NCBI GenBank assembly: GCA_943371965.1
Contig: CALRWV020000001.1
Location: 62,001 to 126,000 of the forward strand
Length of the DNA: 64,000 nucleotides
Direction: 5' to 3'
DNA from: CALRWV02 sp943371965
GTDB lineage: Bacteria > Bacteroidota > JABWAT01
Each line of letters opens with the position of its first letter. The stretch's first letter is position 1. This document shows, one piece after another, positions 36,334-45,644 of the stretch. The position numbers and the translations under genes are program-made. Under the pieces are notes generated by a model. That model did not search any database and was not told where the DNA came from. It saw only the letters and a list, made by a program, of their open reading frames with translations.

Positions 36334-36364
36334 TTTGACATCCACGAATTATTATCTATTTTAG
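36334..36364 (+). promoter_or_regulatory. promoter for the gene at 36402
   Basis: TTTG (36334-36337), a 19-base spacer, TATTTTAG (36357-36364), one mismatch to TAnnTTTG. It predicts a leader of about 34 nt. Confidence 0.55.
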
Positions 36365-36401
36365 CCTTTAACGCAATCTTTTTTTACATACAAACAACAA
36401 A

Positions 36402-37433
36402 ATGTCAGATTTTAAACTCTCAGTAGTCAATATTGGTGGAAGGGATTCCAATCAATTTTTCCGCAGTGGAGCTGGGCTTCCAACTGATGATGGACATGCA
36501 CCGGTGAATTATCATTCCTATGCGGCATGTACTTTGGGCGCGTTTCTTCAGGATTTTGAATTCACAGATCAGTTTGAAAATTTCATCTTTCTTCTCCGTT
36601 CAGATCTTTCCAAATCACTTTCCAATTTAAAAAAACTCCGCAAACAAAAGCCAAATTCAAAAATTGCTTTGATGTTTAAGGAAACCGGTCCTTTTCAGAT
36701 CTTTAAAACATTTGGTGGTTCTCAGGATATTGAGACTTTTGAAGAGTTAATAGTGCTTTCCAACGGAATTATTTCACCAACTCCGTTTTTGAATTCCTTT
36801 TATGAAAATTTTACCGATAATCCTGTTGAATTTATTCCAACACCTTATCCGTTTCATTCAAATGACTGGGATTTCTCAATTCCTTCATCTGAAAAAAGGG
36901 GAATTTACCTTGCAACCCGTGAATTTGAAGTTGACTGGAGAATGCACTTATATTCTTTGGGATCTTTACGAAAATTGATTGAAAGTAAAAATATCAAGTT
37001 AACGGTAGTCAATCAGGATGGAAATTCCGGTAAAAAATGGTTGAACAGTTTGGGGTTTTCTGATTCAAATTTGAATCTTATTGATGGAAGAATGAATTAT
37101 ACCGACTATTTGAAAGAACTTGCAAAGCATCAACTGATTATTAATCCTGATTTGGGAATGGTTCCGGGACAGATTGTTGGTGATAGTTTATTGGTTAAAA
37201 CTCCCGTTATTGGCGGAAACAGCATTTTACAGGAATTGATTTATCCGGAATTAGCAACAAAATCTGCCGATTATGGTTTCATCAATCAGAAAATAAATGA
37301 TTTCTATTCAAATACTGAAGAAGTAAATCTGGAAATGACAAAAAGTTTTCAACGGGCTGAAAAAGAGATTTCATTTGAGGCGGCTAAAGGGAGACTGGAA
37401 ATGTTTTTTAATAGAATCAGAATCAAAGGATAA
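36402..37433 (+). CDS. putative glycosyltransferase-like protein (GT-B fold), 343 aa
   Basis: I cannot name this protein with certainty. It is soluble, with no signal peptide. The N-terminal domain has GGRDSNQFFRSG and a VNYHSYAACTLG segment. The C-terminal half (from about residue 165) has the alternating beta/alpha pattern and the late NPDLGMVPGQIVGDSLLVKTPV-style motif of GT4-like GT-B glycosyltransferases, where a conserved Glu/Asp and glycine-rich segment bind the nucleotide sugar. The E-x7-E motif is not clear. It is followed after 5 nt by the CBM20-esterase, suggesting a joint role in a glycan. Confidence 0.5.
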   Translation: MSDFKLSVVNIGGRDSNQFFRSGAGLPTDDGHAPVNYHSYAACTLGAFLQDFEFTDQFENFIFLLRSDLSKSLSNLKKLRKQKPNSKIALMFKETGPFQIFKTFGGSQDIETFEELIVLSNGIISPTPFLNSFYENFTDNPVEFIPTPYPFHSNDWDFSIPSSEKRGIYLATREFEVDWRMHLYSLGSLRKLIESKNIKLTVVNQDGNSGKKWLNSLGFSDSNLNLIDGRMNYTDYLKELAKHQLIINPDLGMVPGQIVGDSLLVKTPVIGGNSILQELIYPELATKSADYGFINQKINDFYSNTEEVNLEMTKSFQRAEKEISFEAAKGRLEMFFNRIRIKG

Positions 37434-37438
37434 AGAAT

Positions 37439-38584
37439 ATGAATCTGCCCGGAAAAAATGCTGCTCTTTTCATTTTTACAAGTCTTTTCTTTTTTAATTA
37501 TTCATATACACAAGTCAAAGTTACATTTGAAGTTGTTGCTCCCAAATCACCTGATAAAGTCAGTAAAGTCTATCTTGTTGGGAATGACCCTGCTTTGGGC
37601 GACTGGGATCCCGGTGCAATCGCAATGACACAAAAAAATGATTCCTTATGGACTTATACCGCTGAATTTCAGGAAAAAAAAGTTCTTCAATTTAAAATAA
37701 CACGCGGTTCCTGGCGTTCACAGGCAATGTTTGAAGCCGGAATTTTGCCGGACAATATTCTAAAAGTTGCACGTCCTGATCTTGTAATTAAAGTAAAACC
37801 GCTTGTTTGGAGTGATGAATATTTTGTTCCTGTAGGTTCAGTTGTTGGAGATATCAAATACCACAATGATTTCAATTCATCTTTGCTCCGTTACCCCAGA
37901 AACCTGATTGTCTGGCTTCCACCTACTTACGAAAAAGATGCTTCAAGAAGATATCCAGTTATCTATATGCAGGATGGTCAAAATATTATAGATCCAAAAA
38001 CTGCTTTGAAGGGATTTGAATGGCGGGTTGATGAATCAATGGATAGTCTTATCAAAAATAACAGGATAAAAGAAGCTATCATTGTTGGCGTTTATCACAC
38101 TCCAGACCGTGAATTTGAATTTATTGACAGTGATCAGGGAAAAAATTACATCAGTTTTTTTATCAATGAATTGAAACCATTTATTGATAAAACTTACCGC
38201 ACAAAACCTGACCGTGAAAATACAGCGGTTATGGGAAGCGCAATGGGTGGATTGGTTTCTTTCAGATTAGCATGGACAAATCCTCAAATATTTAAATATG
38301 TTGCCTGTTTTTCACCAACTTTCAATTTGGAAAATGATAAAATACTCAAGGAAGTCAGAACTTATAGAGGACCATCAAAAGACCTTAAAATCTATTTGGA
38401 TTGCGGATCAAAAGGTTTTGATGTTGAATTGCAGAGAAGTTTTGAAGAATTGGGTGGAATCCTGAAATCAAAAGGCTATAATGATACCAATTTTCAGTCG
38501 TTTCTTGATCTGAACGGTGATCACGATGAAAAGGCTTGGTCTTCCAGATTTTGGCGTCCGGTAACATTTTTCTTTGGTCTTTGA
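37439..38584 (+). CDS. exported esterase with N-terminal CBM20-like domain
   Basis: It has 381 residues: a signal peptide (ALFIFTSLFFFNYSY, cleavage near TQV), a CBM20-like starch-binding domain (about 26-125; SKVYLVGNDPALGDWD and LQFKITRGSW), and an alpha/beta-hydrolase of the enterochelin-esterase/esterase D type (about 150-380; RYPVIYMQDGQNI). Nucleophile Ser in AVMGSAMGGLVS (GxSxG variant GSAMG); a C-terminal His in LNGDHDEKAW is the likely third member of the triad. It is predicted to act on glycan-bound esters outside the cell. A hairpin follows the stop. Confidence 0.8.
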   Translation: MNLPGKNAALFIFTSLFFFNYSYTQVKVTFEVVAPKSPDKVSKVYLVGNDPALGDWDPGAIAMTQKNDSLWTYTAEFQEKKVLQFKITRGSWRSQAMFEAGILPDNILKVARPDLVIKVKPLVWSDEYFVPVGSVVGDIKYHNDFNSSLLRYPRNLIVWLPPTYEKDASRRYPVIYMQDGQNIIDPKTALKGFEWRVDESMDSLIKNNRIKEAIIVGVYHTPDREFEFIDSDQGKNYISFFINELKPFIDKTYRTKPDRENTAVMGSAMGGLVSFRLAWTNPQIFKYVACFSPTFNLENDKILKEVRTYRGPSKDLKIYLDCGSKGFDVELQRSFEELGGILKSKGYNDTNFQSFLDLNGDHDEKAWSSRFWRPVTFFFGL

Positions 38585-38591
38585 TTGTTAA

Positions 38592-38613
38592 AAACGGGCA
38601 CTCAAGCCCGTTT
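38592..38613 (+). terminator. hairpin after the esterase gene
   Basis: Stem AAACGGGC (38592-38599) and GCCCGTTT (38606-38613) with a six-base loop, but only three T follow at the stem end. Probable terminator between the esterase and dnaG. Confidence 0.5.
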
Positions 38614-38689
38614 AAGTTTGCTGCTGCACTTTTTATCTTTTCACTTCTTTTAAAATTGAATTCCTCGTTCGAACTTTCCATTTTAGAAT

Positions 38690-40561
38690 ATGCTTTATTC
38701 AGACCAGTTAATCGCTTCAATTCAGGACGTCAATGATATTATGGATATTGTTGGCGATTATGTTTCGCTCAAGAAAAAGGGCGCCAACTATTGGGGTAAT
38801 TGTCCATTTCACAGTGAAAAAACGCCGTCCTTTTCAGTCAATCCTGCAAAAAGAATTTTCAAATGTTTTGGCTGCGGAAAAGGTGGTAGTGTCTTCAACT
38901 TTATTATGGAAATTGAAGGCGTAAATTTCCCCGAAGCTGTTAAAATATTGGCAGATAAAGCTCATATCGATCTTCCCACTTATGAACAAAAAGACACACA
39001 GACTGTATCAGTTGAAGAAAATTTATATGAAATCAACCGTTGGGCAGCAAAACTTTTCCACGATAATTTAAAGGGAAACTCTGGAAAAACTGGTCGTGAT
39101 TATTTCGAAAAACGGAAAATCACACCTGAAAGTATTGTCAGATTTGGCTTGGGTTATTCTCTTGATTCCTGGGATGATATAAAATCGCATTCCTATCATG
39201 ACCAGTTGAAAACTGAATATGTTGAACAGGTCGGTCTGATTATCAGAAAAGATGACGGCGGTTATTATGACCGTTTTAGAAACAGAGTGATGTTTCCGAT
39301 TCAGGATGCTGTTGGCAGAGTGTTGGGCTTTACCGCACGTATTCTGATCAATGACAAGGAACAGGCAAAATACATCAATTCACCGGAATCGCTGATTTAT
39401 CATAAAGGAAAAGTGCTTTATGGCCTTTTTCAGGCAAAAGAGGAAATCAGGAAAAAAGACGAAATCATTCTGGTGGAAGGAAATCTTGATGTTGTTTCTT
39501 TGCATCAACATGACATTAAAAATGTTGTAGCCACCAGCGGAACTGCTCTAACAACTGACCAGATAAAACTGATCAAACGGTACACCAAAAAGAATTTTGT
39601 GTTTTTGTATGACGGTGATAATGCAGGTCTGAAAGCCATGGAAAGATCAATCGAACTTCTATTTGAAGAAGGATTGTTTCCACAAATTGTTACCTTGCCA
39701 GATGGTCATGATCCTGATTCCTATGTACAGACTTTTGGAACAGAAGAATTCCTGAAGTTTTTGCGTGACAAAAGAAGAAGTTTCCTTGAGTTTATCAATG
39801 ATTATGAATCAGGAAAAATTGAACACCATGATATTTCTTCCAAAAAAGAAATTGCTGATAAACTGATAACTCTTATTGCAAAATTCAACGATCAGGTTGG
39901 GCGTGATTTTCTGGTTAAAGAAGTCGCAAAATTCACATCACTTCCAGAATCGACAATTGTATCTGAATTAAGAAAAAAATTGTCAGGTGAGAAAAAACAG
40001 TCTGACCGCTTGGTTATTCAAAAACCGGAAATAAAGGATAAACCCCCTCAGGTTCAGATTGTTAATGACAGGATGCTTTCTGTTGCTGAACATGACCTGC
40101 TGAAAGTGATTTCAGATTATGGAAAAGTAATGGTTGAATATCTGTCATTTTTTATTGAACCGGATCATTTCAGCAATTCAATTGCCAAAAGATTGTACAT
40201 CCGATTCATTCTTCATTTCAATGAATTTGAAGAATGGGAACTTTCCAGTTTTCTTGAAAAATGTGAAGAAGATGAACGTGATCTTCTCATCCGCGTTTCG
40301 ATGGATAAATATTCGATTTCACCTAAATGGAAAGATTTGGGGTTTGATAAAAGTATGTTGAATCATGAAAAATGGGTTCAGGATGCCATTGTTGATATCC
40401 GGACAAACTGCATCAATTTTAAGGTTGCAGACATTCAGGCGAAATTGAAACTTTCAATGGAAACCGATGAAATCATTTCGCTGATGACGGAACAGAAAAA
40501 CCTTCAGAAAGAACGTGACCAGCTGCAATCACGCAAACTGTTTGAATTTGATCAGGCGTAA
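38690..40561 (+). CDS. dnaG: DNA primase
   Basis: Makes RNA primers at the fork. It has 623 residues: a CHC2 zinc finger (about 38-65; CPFHSEKTPSFSV and FKCFGCGKGG), an N-terminal RNA polymerase domain, the TOPRIM fold with EIILVEGNLDVVSLHQ and FLYDGDNAGLKA, and a C-terminal helicase-binding domain (about 450-620). The ATG at 38690 begins at MLYSDQLIASIQDVNDIMD, the usual family start. meaB starts 6 nt after the stop. Confidence 0.98.
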   Translation: MLYSDQLIASIQDVNDIMDIVGDYVSLKKKGANYWGNCPFHSEKTPSFSVNPAKRIFKCFGCGKGGSVFNFIMEIEGVNFPEAVKILADKAHIDLPTYEQKDTQTVSVEENLYEINRWAAKLFHDNLKGNSGKTGRDYFEKRKITPESIVRFGLGYSLDSWDDIKSHSYHDQLKTEYVEQVGLIIRKDDGGYYDRFRNRVMFPIQDAVGRVLGFTARILINDKEQAKYINSPESLIYHKGKVLYGLFQAKEEIRKKDEIILVEGNLDVVSLHQHDIKNVVATSGTALTTDQIKLIKRYTKKNFVFLYDGDNAGLKAMERSIELLFEEGLFPQIVTLPDGHDPDSYVQTFGTEEFLKFLRDKRRSFLEFINDYESGKIEHHDISSKKEIADKLITLIAKFNDQVGRDFLVKEVAKFTSLPESTIVSELRKKLSGEKKQSDRLVIQKPEIKDKPPQVQIVNDRMLSVAEHDLLKVISDYGKVMVEYLSFFIEPDHFSNSIAKRLYIRFILHFNEFEEWELSSFLEKCEEDERDLLIRVSMDKYSISPKWKDLGFDKSMLNHEKWVQDAIVDIRTNCINFKVADIQAKLKLSMETDEIISLMTEQKNLQKERDQLQSRKLFEFDQA

Positions 40562-40567
40562 ATATTT

Positions 40568-41476
40568 GTGAATTATTCCACCGCAACCAAAAGATCAGTT
40601 GGACAATTATTGACCGCGCTTGAAAATCGCGAACTCTCTGCATTTGAATATCTTTCTTCAACAAAAGAAACAAACGGCTCAGCAAAAAGAATTGGAATTA
40701 CCGGTCCCCCGGGAACAGGAAAAAGTTCTCTTGTAAATGAGATGTGCAAATTTCTGATTGCCCGAAATTTTAAAGTTGGTGTTCTTGCTGTTGATCCATC
40801 TTCACCGTTTACCAATGGCGCAATTTTAGGTGACCGTGTTAGAATGACCGAACTGAGTAAAGTTGTAAACGTATTTGTTAGAAGCATTGCTTCACGCGGA
40901 CATTTGGGTGGACTTTCAGCTCAAACCGGTTATATGGCTGATGCATTGGAAGTTGCCGGTTATGATTGGATTCTTATTGAAACTGTGGGCATCGGACAGT
41001 CGGAACTCGAAATCGCAGATCACTGCGATTGTGCTATTGTAGTTTTGAATCCTGAAAGCGGTGATGGAATTCAGGCAATGAAAGCCGGGTTGATGGAAAT
41101 TGCAAATATTTTTGTTGTCAATAAATCAGATCATCAGAATACAGAAAATTTTATCAATCAGATGGAAATGATTCTTCACATCCAATCAAAAATGGATAGC
41201 TGGAATCCGCCGATTGTAAAAACAATTGCAACAAAATCGGTCGGAATTTCTGAGTTGTTTGATCAGATAAATTTATTTTATACCGATATTGAAAATTCAG
41301 GGAAATTGGAAACTGAAAAGAAGAGGAAGACAATATCAATTTTAAAAAATCAGATCAATGATTTGATTGTGAATGAGTTTTGGACTGAAGAAAGATTGAA
41401 AATGCTATCTGATTCAGAACATTTATTTTCAGAAAAAAACAGTCTTGAAATTCTTAAAGAATTGAAAAAGTCATGA
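40568..41476 (+). CDS. meaB: methylmalonyl-CoA mutase chaperone, G3E GTPase MeaB/ArgK
   Basis: Protects and reactivates B12-dependent methylmalonyl-CoA mutase with GTP. It has 302 residues: Walker A GITGPPGTGKSSLVN, Walker B-like LAVDPSSPF, GDRVRMTEL, FVRSIASRGHLGGLS, the ETVGIGQSELEIAD switch and NKSDHQ as the guanine-specific motif. It begins with GTG 6 nt after dnaG. Together with the epimerase gene at 1298 it implies a working methylmalonyl-CoA pathway; the mutase itself is outside. Confidence 0.94.
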   Translation: MNYSTATKRSVGQLLTALENRELSAFEYLSSTKETNGSAKRIGITGPPGTGKSSLVNEMCKFLIARNFKVGVLAVDPSSPFTNGAILGDRVRMTELSKVVNVFVRSIASRGHLGGLSAQTGYMADALEVAGYDWILIETVGIGQSELEIADHCDCAIVVLNPESGDGIQAMKAGLMEIANIFVVNKSDHQNTENFINQMEMILHIQSKMDSWNPPIVKTIATKSVGISELFDQINLFYTDIENSGKLETEKKRKTISILKNQINDLIVNEFWTEERLKMLSDSEHLFSEKNSLEILKELKKS

Positions 41477-41513
41477 TCGAAAAAAATTGTCATTCTTTGA
41501 ATTAATATTCTAA

Positions 41514-41720
41514 TTTATCCTTTTTTCATTCGCAATGGCTTCAACATTTGCCGGTAATTTTACGTTGTGGGGTTCTGTAGCAAATATTATTGTTGCTGAA
41601 ACTTCGAAACACAAAGTGAAACTTGGTTTTGTAGAATATCTGAAAGTTGGCATAACAACAACAATCGTAAGCACATTTATTGGAATTGTCTGGTTATGGG
41701 CAATTTCTGAATTTATATAA
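41514..41720 (+). pseudogene. 3' remnant of an ArsB/SLC13-type anion transporter
   Basis: A short frame reads FAMASTFAGNFTLWGSVANI and continues with IVAETSKH and LGFVEYLKVGITTTIV. This matches the C-terminal end of anion permeases of the ArsB/CitMHS type, where ASTLAGNLTLxGSVANxIVAE and FxEYLKVG are conserved. Homology runs back to a stop codon at 41511-41513 and no other part of the transporter precedes it. An ATG at 41535 leaves only 61 residues. I read it as a decayed gene whose 5' part has been deleted between meaB and the hemolysin III gene. Confidence 0.75.
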
Positions 41721-41731
41721 AGGGGAAAATT

Positions 41732-42370
41732 ATGGAAAAAGATGAACCGTTGATTCTCGATGAAATTGCAAATTCGGTCACACACGGATTTGGCGTTGTT
41801 CTATCTATTGCCGGATTGGTTTTAATGATTGTTTATTCTTCCATTAATGGAAATGTCTGGCATGTTGTTAGTTCCTCCATTTTCGGAAGCACTATGATCT
41901 TCCTTTACCTCGCATCAACTTTATATCACAGTTCCAAAACCGAAAAGGCAAAACATTTTTTTAAAATATTGGATCACTCATTCATATATATTTTGATTGC
42001 CGGTACTTATACACCATTTACATTGGTCACATTAAATGGAGCACTTGGTTGGACATTATTCGGGATTATCTGGGGATTGGCAGTTGCAGGAGTCGTTTTT
42101 AAATTTTATTTCGTTCACAGATTCAAAATACTTTCAACAGTCATTTATCTGCTGATGGGCTGGCTTATTATTTTTGCAATCGGTCCATTGCTAGATCATT
42201 TGCCGATTGGAGGAGTTTACTGGCTGATCGGTGGCGGACTTTCATACACACTTGGTGTTGTGTTTTATGTTTGGCACAAACTTCCTTTCAATCACAGCAT
42301 CTGGCATTTATTTGTTTTGGGCGGAACGGTCTGTCATTTCTTTGCTGTATTTTTTTATGTTATCCCATAA
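41732..42370 (+). CDS. hemolysin III family membrane protein (PAQR superfamily)
   Basis: It has 212 residues and seven predicted membrane helices. Motifs of the family: ANSVTHGFGVVL at the start, STLYHSS, ILDHSFIYILIAGTYTPF, and the last His in NHSIWHLFVLGG. The conserved His, Asp and Ser residues form the presumed metal-dependent amidase-like site of PAQR proteins. Despite the name, members (such as TrhA) are linked to membrane-lipid homeostasis and not proven toxins. AAAGGGG stands 9 nt before the ATG. mutY begins 3 nt after the stop. Confidence 0.92.
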   Translation: MEKDEPLILDEIANSVTHGFGVVLSIAGLVLMIVYSSINGNVWHVVSSSIFGSTMIFLYLASTLYHSSKTEKAKHFFKILDHSFIYILIAGTYTPFTLVTLNGALGWTLFGIIWGLAVAGVVFKFYFVHRFKILSTVIYLLMGWLIIFAIGPLLDHLPIGGVYWLIGGGLSYTLGVVFYVWHKLPFNHSIWHLFVLGGTVCHFFAVFFYVIP

Positions 42371-42373
42371 CAA

Positions 42374-43477
42374 ATGACAAATCTGAAGCCAATTGTAAAA
42401 CCGCTGCTGAAATGGTATGGCAAAAACAAACGCGAAATGCCTTGGCGGGGTTCTGAAAACCCGTACTATATCTGGATTTCAGAAATCATGCTGCAGCAGA
42501 CACAGGTTGAAACTGTTAGACCCTATTTTGAACGGTTCATCAGAAAATTCCCGACTGTATCAAAACTTGCAGATGCAGATCAGCAAACTGTTCTGAAATT
42601 ATGGGAAGGTCTTGGTTATTATTCACGTGCAAGAAATCTTCATAATGCTTCCAAACTGATAAATTCAGAATACAGTGGAAAACTGCCGGAAACTTTTGAT
42701 GAACTTCTGGAAATTCCGGGATTTGGTCCATATACTTCAGCAGCTGTTGCCAGTATTGCATTTCACCAATCAGTTCCGGTAATTGACGGAAATGTTTTCC
42801 GTGTTTTTTCACGTCTGACTGAAATGAGTTTTGAGATTTCGAAACCCCAAACAAGAAAACACGTTTTTGGAAATCTGGAAAAAATAATTCCCGGTAAAAA
42901 TCCCGGTGAGTTCAATCAGGCAATAATGGAATTGGGAGCACTTATCTGCAAACCCAAAAATCCGAAATGTTCTGAATGTCCGGTTGCAGAATATTGTTCG
43001 GCTTTCCTAAATGGAAAAACAGAATTATATCCCATAAAGAAAAAAGTTCCTGATCGTCCGCATAAACAAATTGCAGTTGGAATACTTGAAAAAGACGGAA
43101 AAATTTTAATTGCAAAAAGAAGAGAAAATCAGATGCTGGGTGGATTGTGGGAATTTCCGGGCGGTAAAGTGGAAAGCGGTGAAAGTCTTGAAGAATGTCT
43201 CGTCCGTGAATTCAGCGAAGAAGTTGAACTTTCAATTTCAATAATTGGAAAAGTTTGTGAAGTCGATCATGCTTTTACGCACTTTACCATTACCATTCAT
43301 GCATATCTTTGCAGGTGGAACAGTGGAAAAGCAAAAGCTGTTTCAGGAAGCGAGATAAAATGGGTTCTTCCTGAAAAACTGAATGATTTTCCTTTCCCCA
43401 AAGCGAATAAGGTTATCATTGAAAAATATCTGGAACCTAATATGAACTCTTCACTTAAAGCAAAATCTAAAAAATGA
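42374..43477 (+). CDS. mutY: A/G-specific adenine glycosylase
   Basis: Removes adenine mispaired with 8-oxoguanine. It has 367 residues: an HhH-GPD core (SEIMLQQTQVETV, catalytic Glu in WEGLGYYSRARNL, IPGFGPYTSAAVAS with the catalytic Asp in VIDGNVFRV), the [4Fe-4S] loop (LICKPKNPKCSECPVAEYC), and a C-terminal NUDIX-like domain (about 225-350; GGLWEFPGGKVE) that recognises 8-oxoG. Its stop overlaps the following lipoprotein gene by ATGA. Confidence 0.97.
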   Translation: MTNLKPIVKPLLKWYGKNKREMPWRGSENPYYIWISEIMLQQTQVETVRPYFERFIRKFPTVSKLADADQQTVLKLWEGLGYYSRARNLHNASKLINSEYSGKLPETFDELLEIPGFGPYTSAAVASIAFHQSVPVIDGNVFRVFSRLTEMSFEISKPQTRKHVFGNLEKIIPGKNPGEFNQAIMELGALICKPKNPKCSECPVAEYCSAFLNGKTELYPIKKKVPDRPHKQIAVGILEKDGKILIAKRRENQMLGGLWEFPGGKVESGESLEECLVREFSEEVELSISIIGKVCEVDHAFTHFTITIHAYLCRWNSGKAKAVSGSEIKWVLPEKLNDFPFPKANKVIIEKYLEPNMNSSLKAKSKK

Positions 43478-44586
43478 ATAAGTTTCTGTTTTTTTTGATT
43501 CCCTTTTTTGCAGGTTGCGGTAACATTTCATCATTAGATAAAAATGCACCACTTCCACAATATTCTCCTGCTGCCAATATTCAGGAATATAATAAGCAGC
43601 TTGATTATTATTTTAAAAATCACCCTGAATTATGTGTTTCGGAAACCTGGCCTGAAGAATTAAATGAATCCATTGATTTTGATGAAGTTGATGAATGGTT
43701 GGCACCGGTTTTGATTGATACCAATACATATATTTTATCGCTGAAACCAAAAGGGATTGAAGGCAAATTTTTTTTCATGGCCGACAGCTTTTACCACATG
43801 CGGCAGTATGAAACAGCTCGTCAATTTTACAAAAAGGTTATTGAAGTTAATCCTTCCAATTGGTTTGCTTATATGAATATTGGAGATACTTTTTTTATTG
43901 GTGATGAATTTGACACGGCTGCATATTGGTTCAAGAAGTCAATTGAAGTAAATGGATTCAATTGGAAAAGCTGGAAATATATGGCTGATTTGTACAACAG
44001 TACCGATCAGAAAGAAAAAGCAATTGATGCTAACATCCGCTCCATCATATTAAATCCATACGGATTTGAGGCATGGAGTCTATTAAGTTTTTTGGGCAAG
44101 AAATATAATTTTGAAATCTGGAATCCGCAGGATTCCGTTTTTATGAAAAGAATTAAACAGGAAAATGATATTTGTGTTTTGTACCGCTCACAGCAAATGC
44201 CAAAAAGCAGAAAAATGATTGAGTATACAGCTAAAAGCTATTTACTTGCGAACAGATTACCCGGGAATTTTGAAATTTACAGCAATACCAAATTGGCAGA
44301 ATCCAATTCAACTATTGAAAAGGAAATTGGTATGTGGGCATTTTCGTATGAAATATATATCAGAAATTGGGCTGAATTTAAAGATAAAAACAATGATGAA
44401 CTTTATAATGAATATCCATTCAATGACTATTTGGAAACAGTTTATAGAACCCATAATCTCAGATTTCATATTTTTTGGGCAGATATTCTCCGTGAAAAGC
44501 CAAAATACGGAATGTATTTATCGATTGAAGAGTTTGAACAGTTGGTCGCTTTTTTCAGGGATAATTACTTATTAACAAATAATTGA
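43474..44586 (+). CDS. TPR lipoprotein, 370 aa
   Basis: Function unknown. Lipobox FFAGC (Cys15) predicts a lipid anchor. A spacer is followed by at least three TPR-like units (about 95-200; YHMRQYETARQFYKKVIEVN, AYMNIGDTFFIGDEFDTAAY, SWKYMADLYNSTDQKEKAID). The remaining 170 residues are helical with many aromatic residues. It begins inside the mutY stop codon and the next gene is another TPR protein, so the pair may share a process at the cell envelope. Confidence 0.7.
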   Translation: MNKFLFFLIPFFAGCGNISSLDKNAPLPQYSPAANIQEYNKQLDYYFKNHPELCVSETWPEELNESIDFDEVDEWLAPVLIDTNTYILSLKPKGIEGKFFFMADSFYHMRQYETARQFYKKVIEVNPSNWFAYMNIGDTFFIGDEFDTAAYWFKKSIEVNGFNWKSWKYMADLYNSTDQKEKAIDANIRSIILNPYGFEAWSLLSFLGKKYNFEIWNPQDSVFMKRIKQENDICVLYRSQQMPKSRKMIEYTAKSYLLANRLPGNFEIYSNTKLAESNSTIEKEIGMWAFSYEIYIRNWAEFKDKNNDELYNEYPFNDYLETVYRTHNLRFHIFWADILREKPKYGMYLSIEEFEQLVAFFRDNYLLTNN

Positions 44587-44687
44587 GATAAATCACTTTA
44601 TGTCATTTGAATTAGTTCTTGATTGAAATTATTTTCATTCAAATTTATAAATCGTCAATCAAAGTCCTTAAAATTTCAGGAGCATTC

Positions 44688-45581
44688 ATGTTGGGGTACT
44701 GCAGGATGTTGAGTCTATTCTTCATTTTTGTTATAACTTCTTTCTCATTGGTTGCACAAACAGCAGCAAATGATGCTTCAAAAGTATCTGATGTAGAAAA
44801 TGAAGCAAATAAACTTTTTAATTCAGGTAACTCATTTCTGAAAAAAGGTCAGACAAATGAAGCCATAAAAGATTACGAAAAAGCAATCTCAACTTATGGA
44901 AATGCAGGACGTTATTATTTTAATCTTTCTCTTGCCCACAAGAAAAACGGAAATTTCGAAAAAGCTGTTTCTTCCCTGAAGAAAGCAATTGAAGTGGAAC
45001 CATCCTTTGAAGGTTCTTATAATGCTTTGGGTAAAATTTACGACCAGATGGGAAAAACAGGAGAAGCCATTTCAGTTTATATGAAGGGAATTGAAGTTTC
45101 CCCAAATAACAATGATAACTATGTTGGATTGGGAAAAGCGTACTTAGCCCTCAAACAATATTCAAAAGGGATTGAATATGTTAAAAAAGCAATTGAGATT
45201 GATCCAAATGATAAATTTGGATTCTACTATCTCGGAATTCTCCAAAAAGAAAGCGGTGACATTCAGGGTTCAATTGAATCTTTTAAAAAAGCTCTTAATG
45301 TTGATAAAACGGACGATGATTTATATTTCAGGTTGGCCTCCTCTTATAATGATTTAGGCCTAAACGATAAGGCAGTTGAAGCAGCATTAAAATCCATTGA
45401 ACTTAAAAAGGGTGGAATTAACCGGAAAGGTGCCAATTATTTCGAATTGGGCAGAGCGTACAAAGCTCTTGGAAAAACAAAAGAAGCGATGGAGTCTTTT
45501 CAAAATGCCAAAAAAGATGGTTCCTGGTCCAGAAGTGCAGATTACGAAATAGATCGCATCAAAAAGGCGGCACAAGAATAA
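44688..45581 (+). CDS. exported TPR protein, 297 aa
   Basis: It has a signal peptide (LSLFFIFVITSFSLVAQT) followed by six to seven consecutive 34-residue TPR units (about 35-290), each with the A..G....G/A pattern (YNALGKIYDQMGKTGEAISV, YYLGILQKESGDIQGSIESF). It is likely a protein-binding scaffold in the periplasm. I use ATG 44688 with AGGAG six bases upstream (44678-44682); the family's conserved sequence begins only after the signal peptide, so an upstream TTG at 44619 is not needed. A second ATG at 44706 is possible. Confidence 0.75.
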   Translation: MLGYCRMLSLFFIFVITSFSLVAQTAANDASKVSDVENEANKLFNSGNSFLKKGQTNEAIKDYEKAISTYGNAGRYYFNLSLAHKKNGNFEKAVSSLKKAIEVEPSFEGSYNALGKIYDQMGKTGEAISVYMKGIEVSPNNNDNYVGLGKAYLALKQYSKGIEYVKKAIEIDPNDKFGFYYLGILQKESGDIQGSIESFKKALNVDKTDDDLYFRLASSYNDLGLNDKAVEAALKSIELKKGGINRKGANYFELGRAYKALGKTKEAMESFQNAKKDGSWSRSADYEIDRIKKAAQE

Positions 45582-45644
45582 TTTTTAATTAAAACAGGTT
45601 TCAATGTTGATTAAATTCAAGGAAGAAACTAATTTAAAGCCATT

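Noticed and set aside
41510..41785. Minus-strand reading frame of 91 codons over the meaB downstream gap
   Set aside because: It is antisense to the transporter relic, whose + strand reading matches a known family; the minus frame shows no recognisable features.
44619..44687. Longer N-terminus of the TPR protein from TTG 44619
   Set aside because: A better start with AGGAG and a signal peptide exists at ATG 44688.
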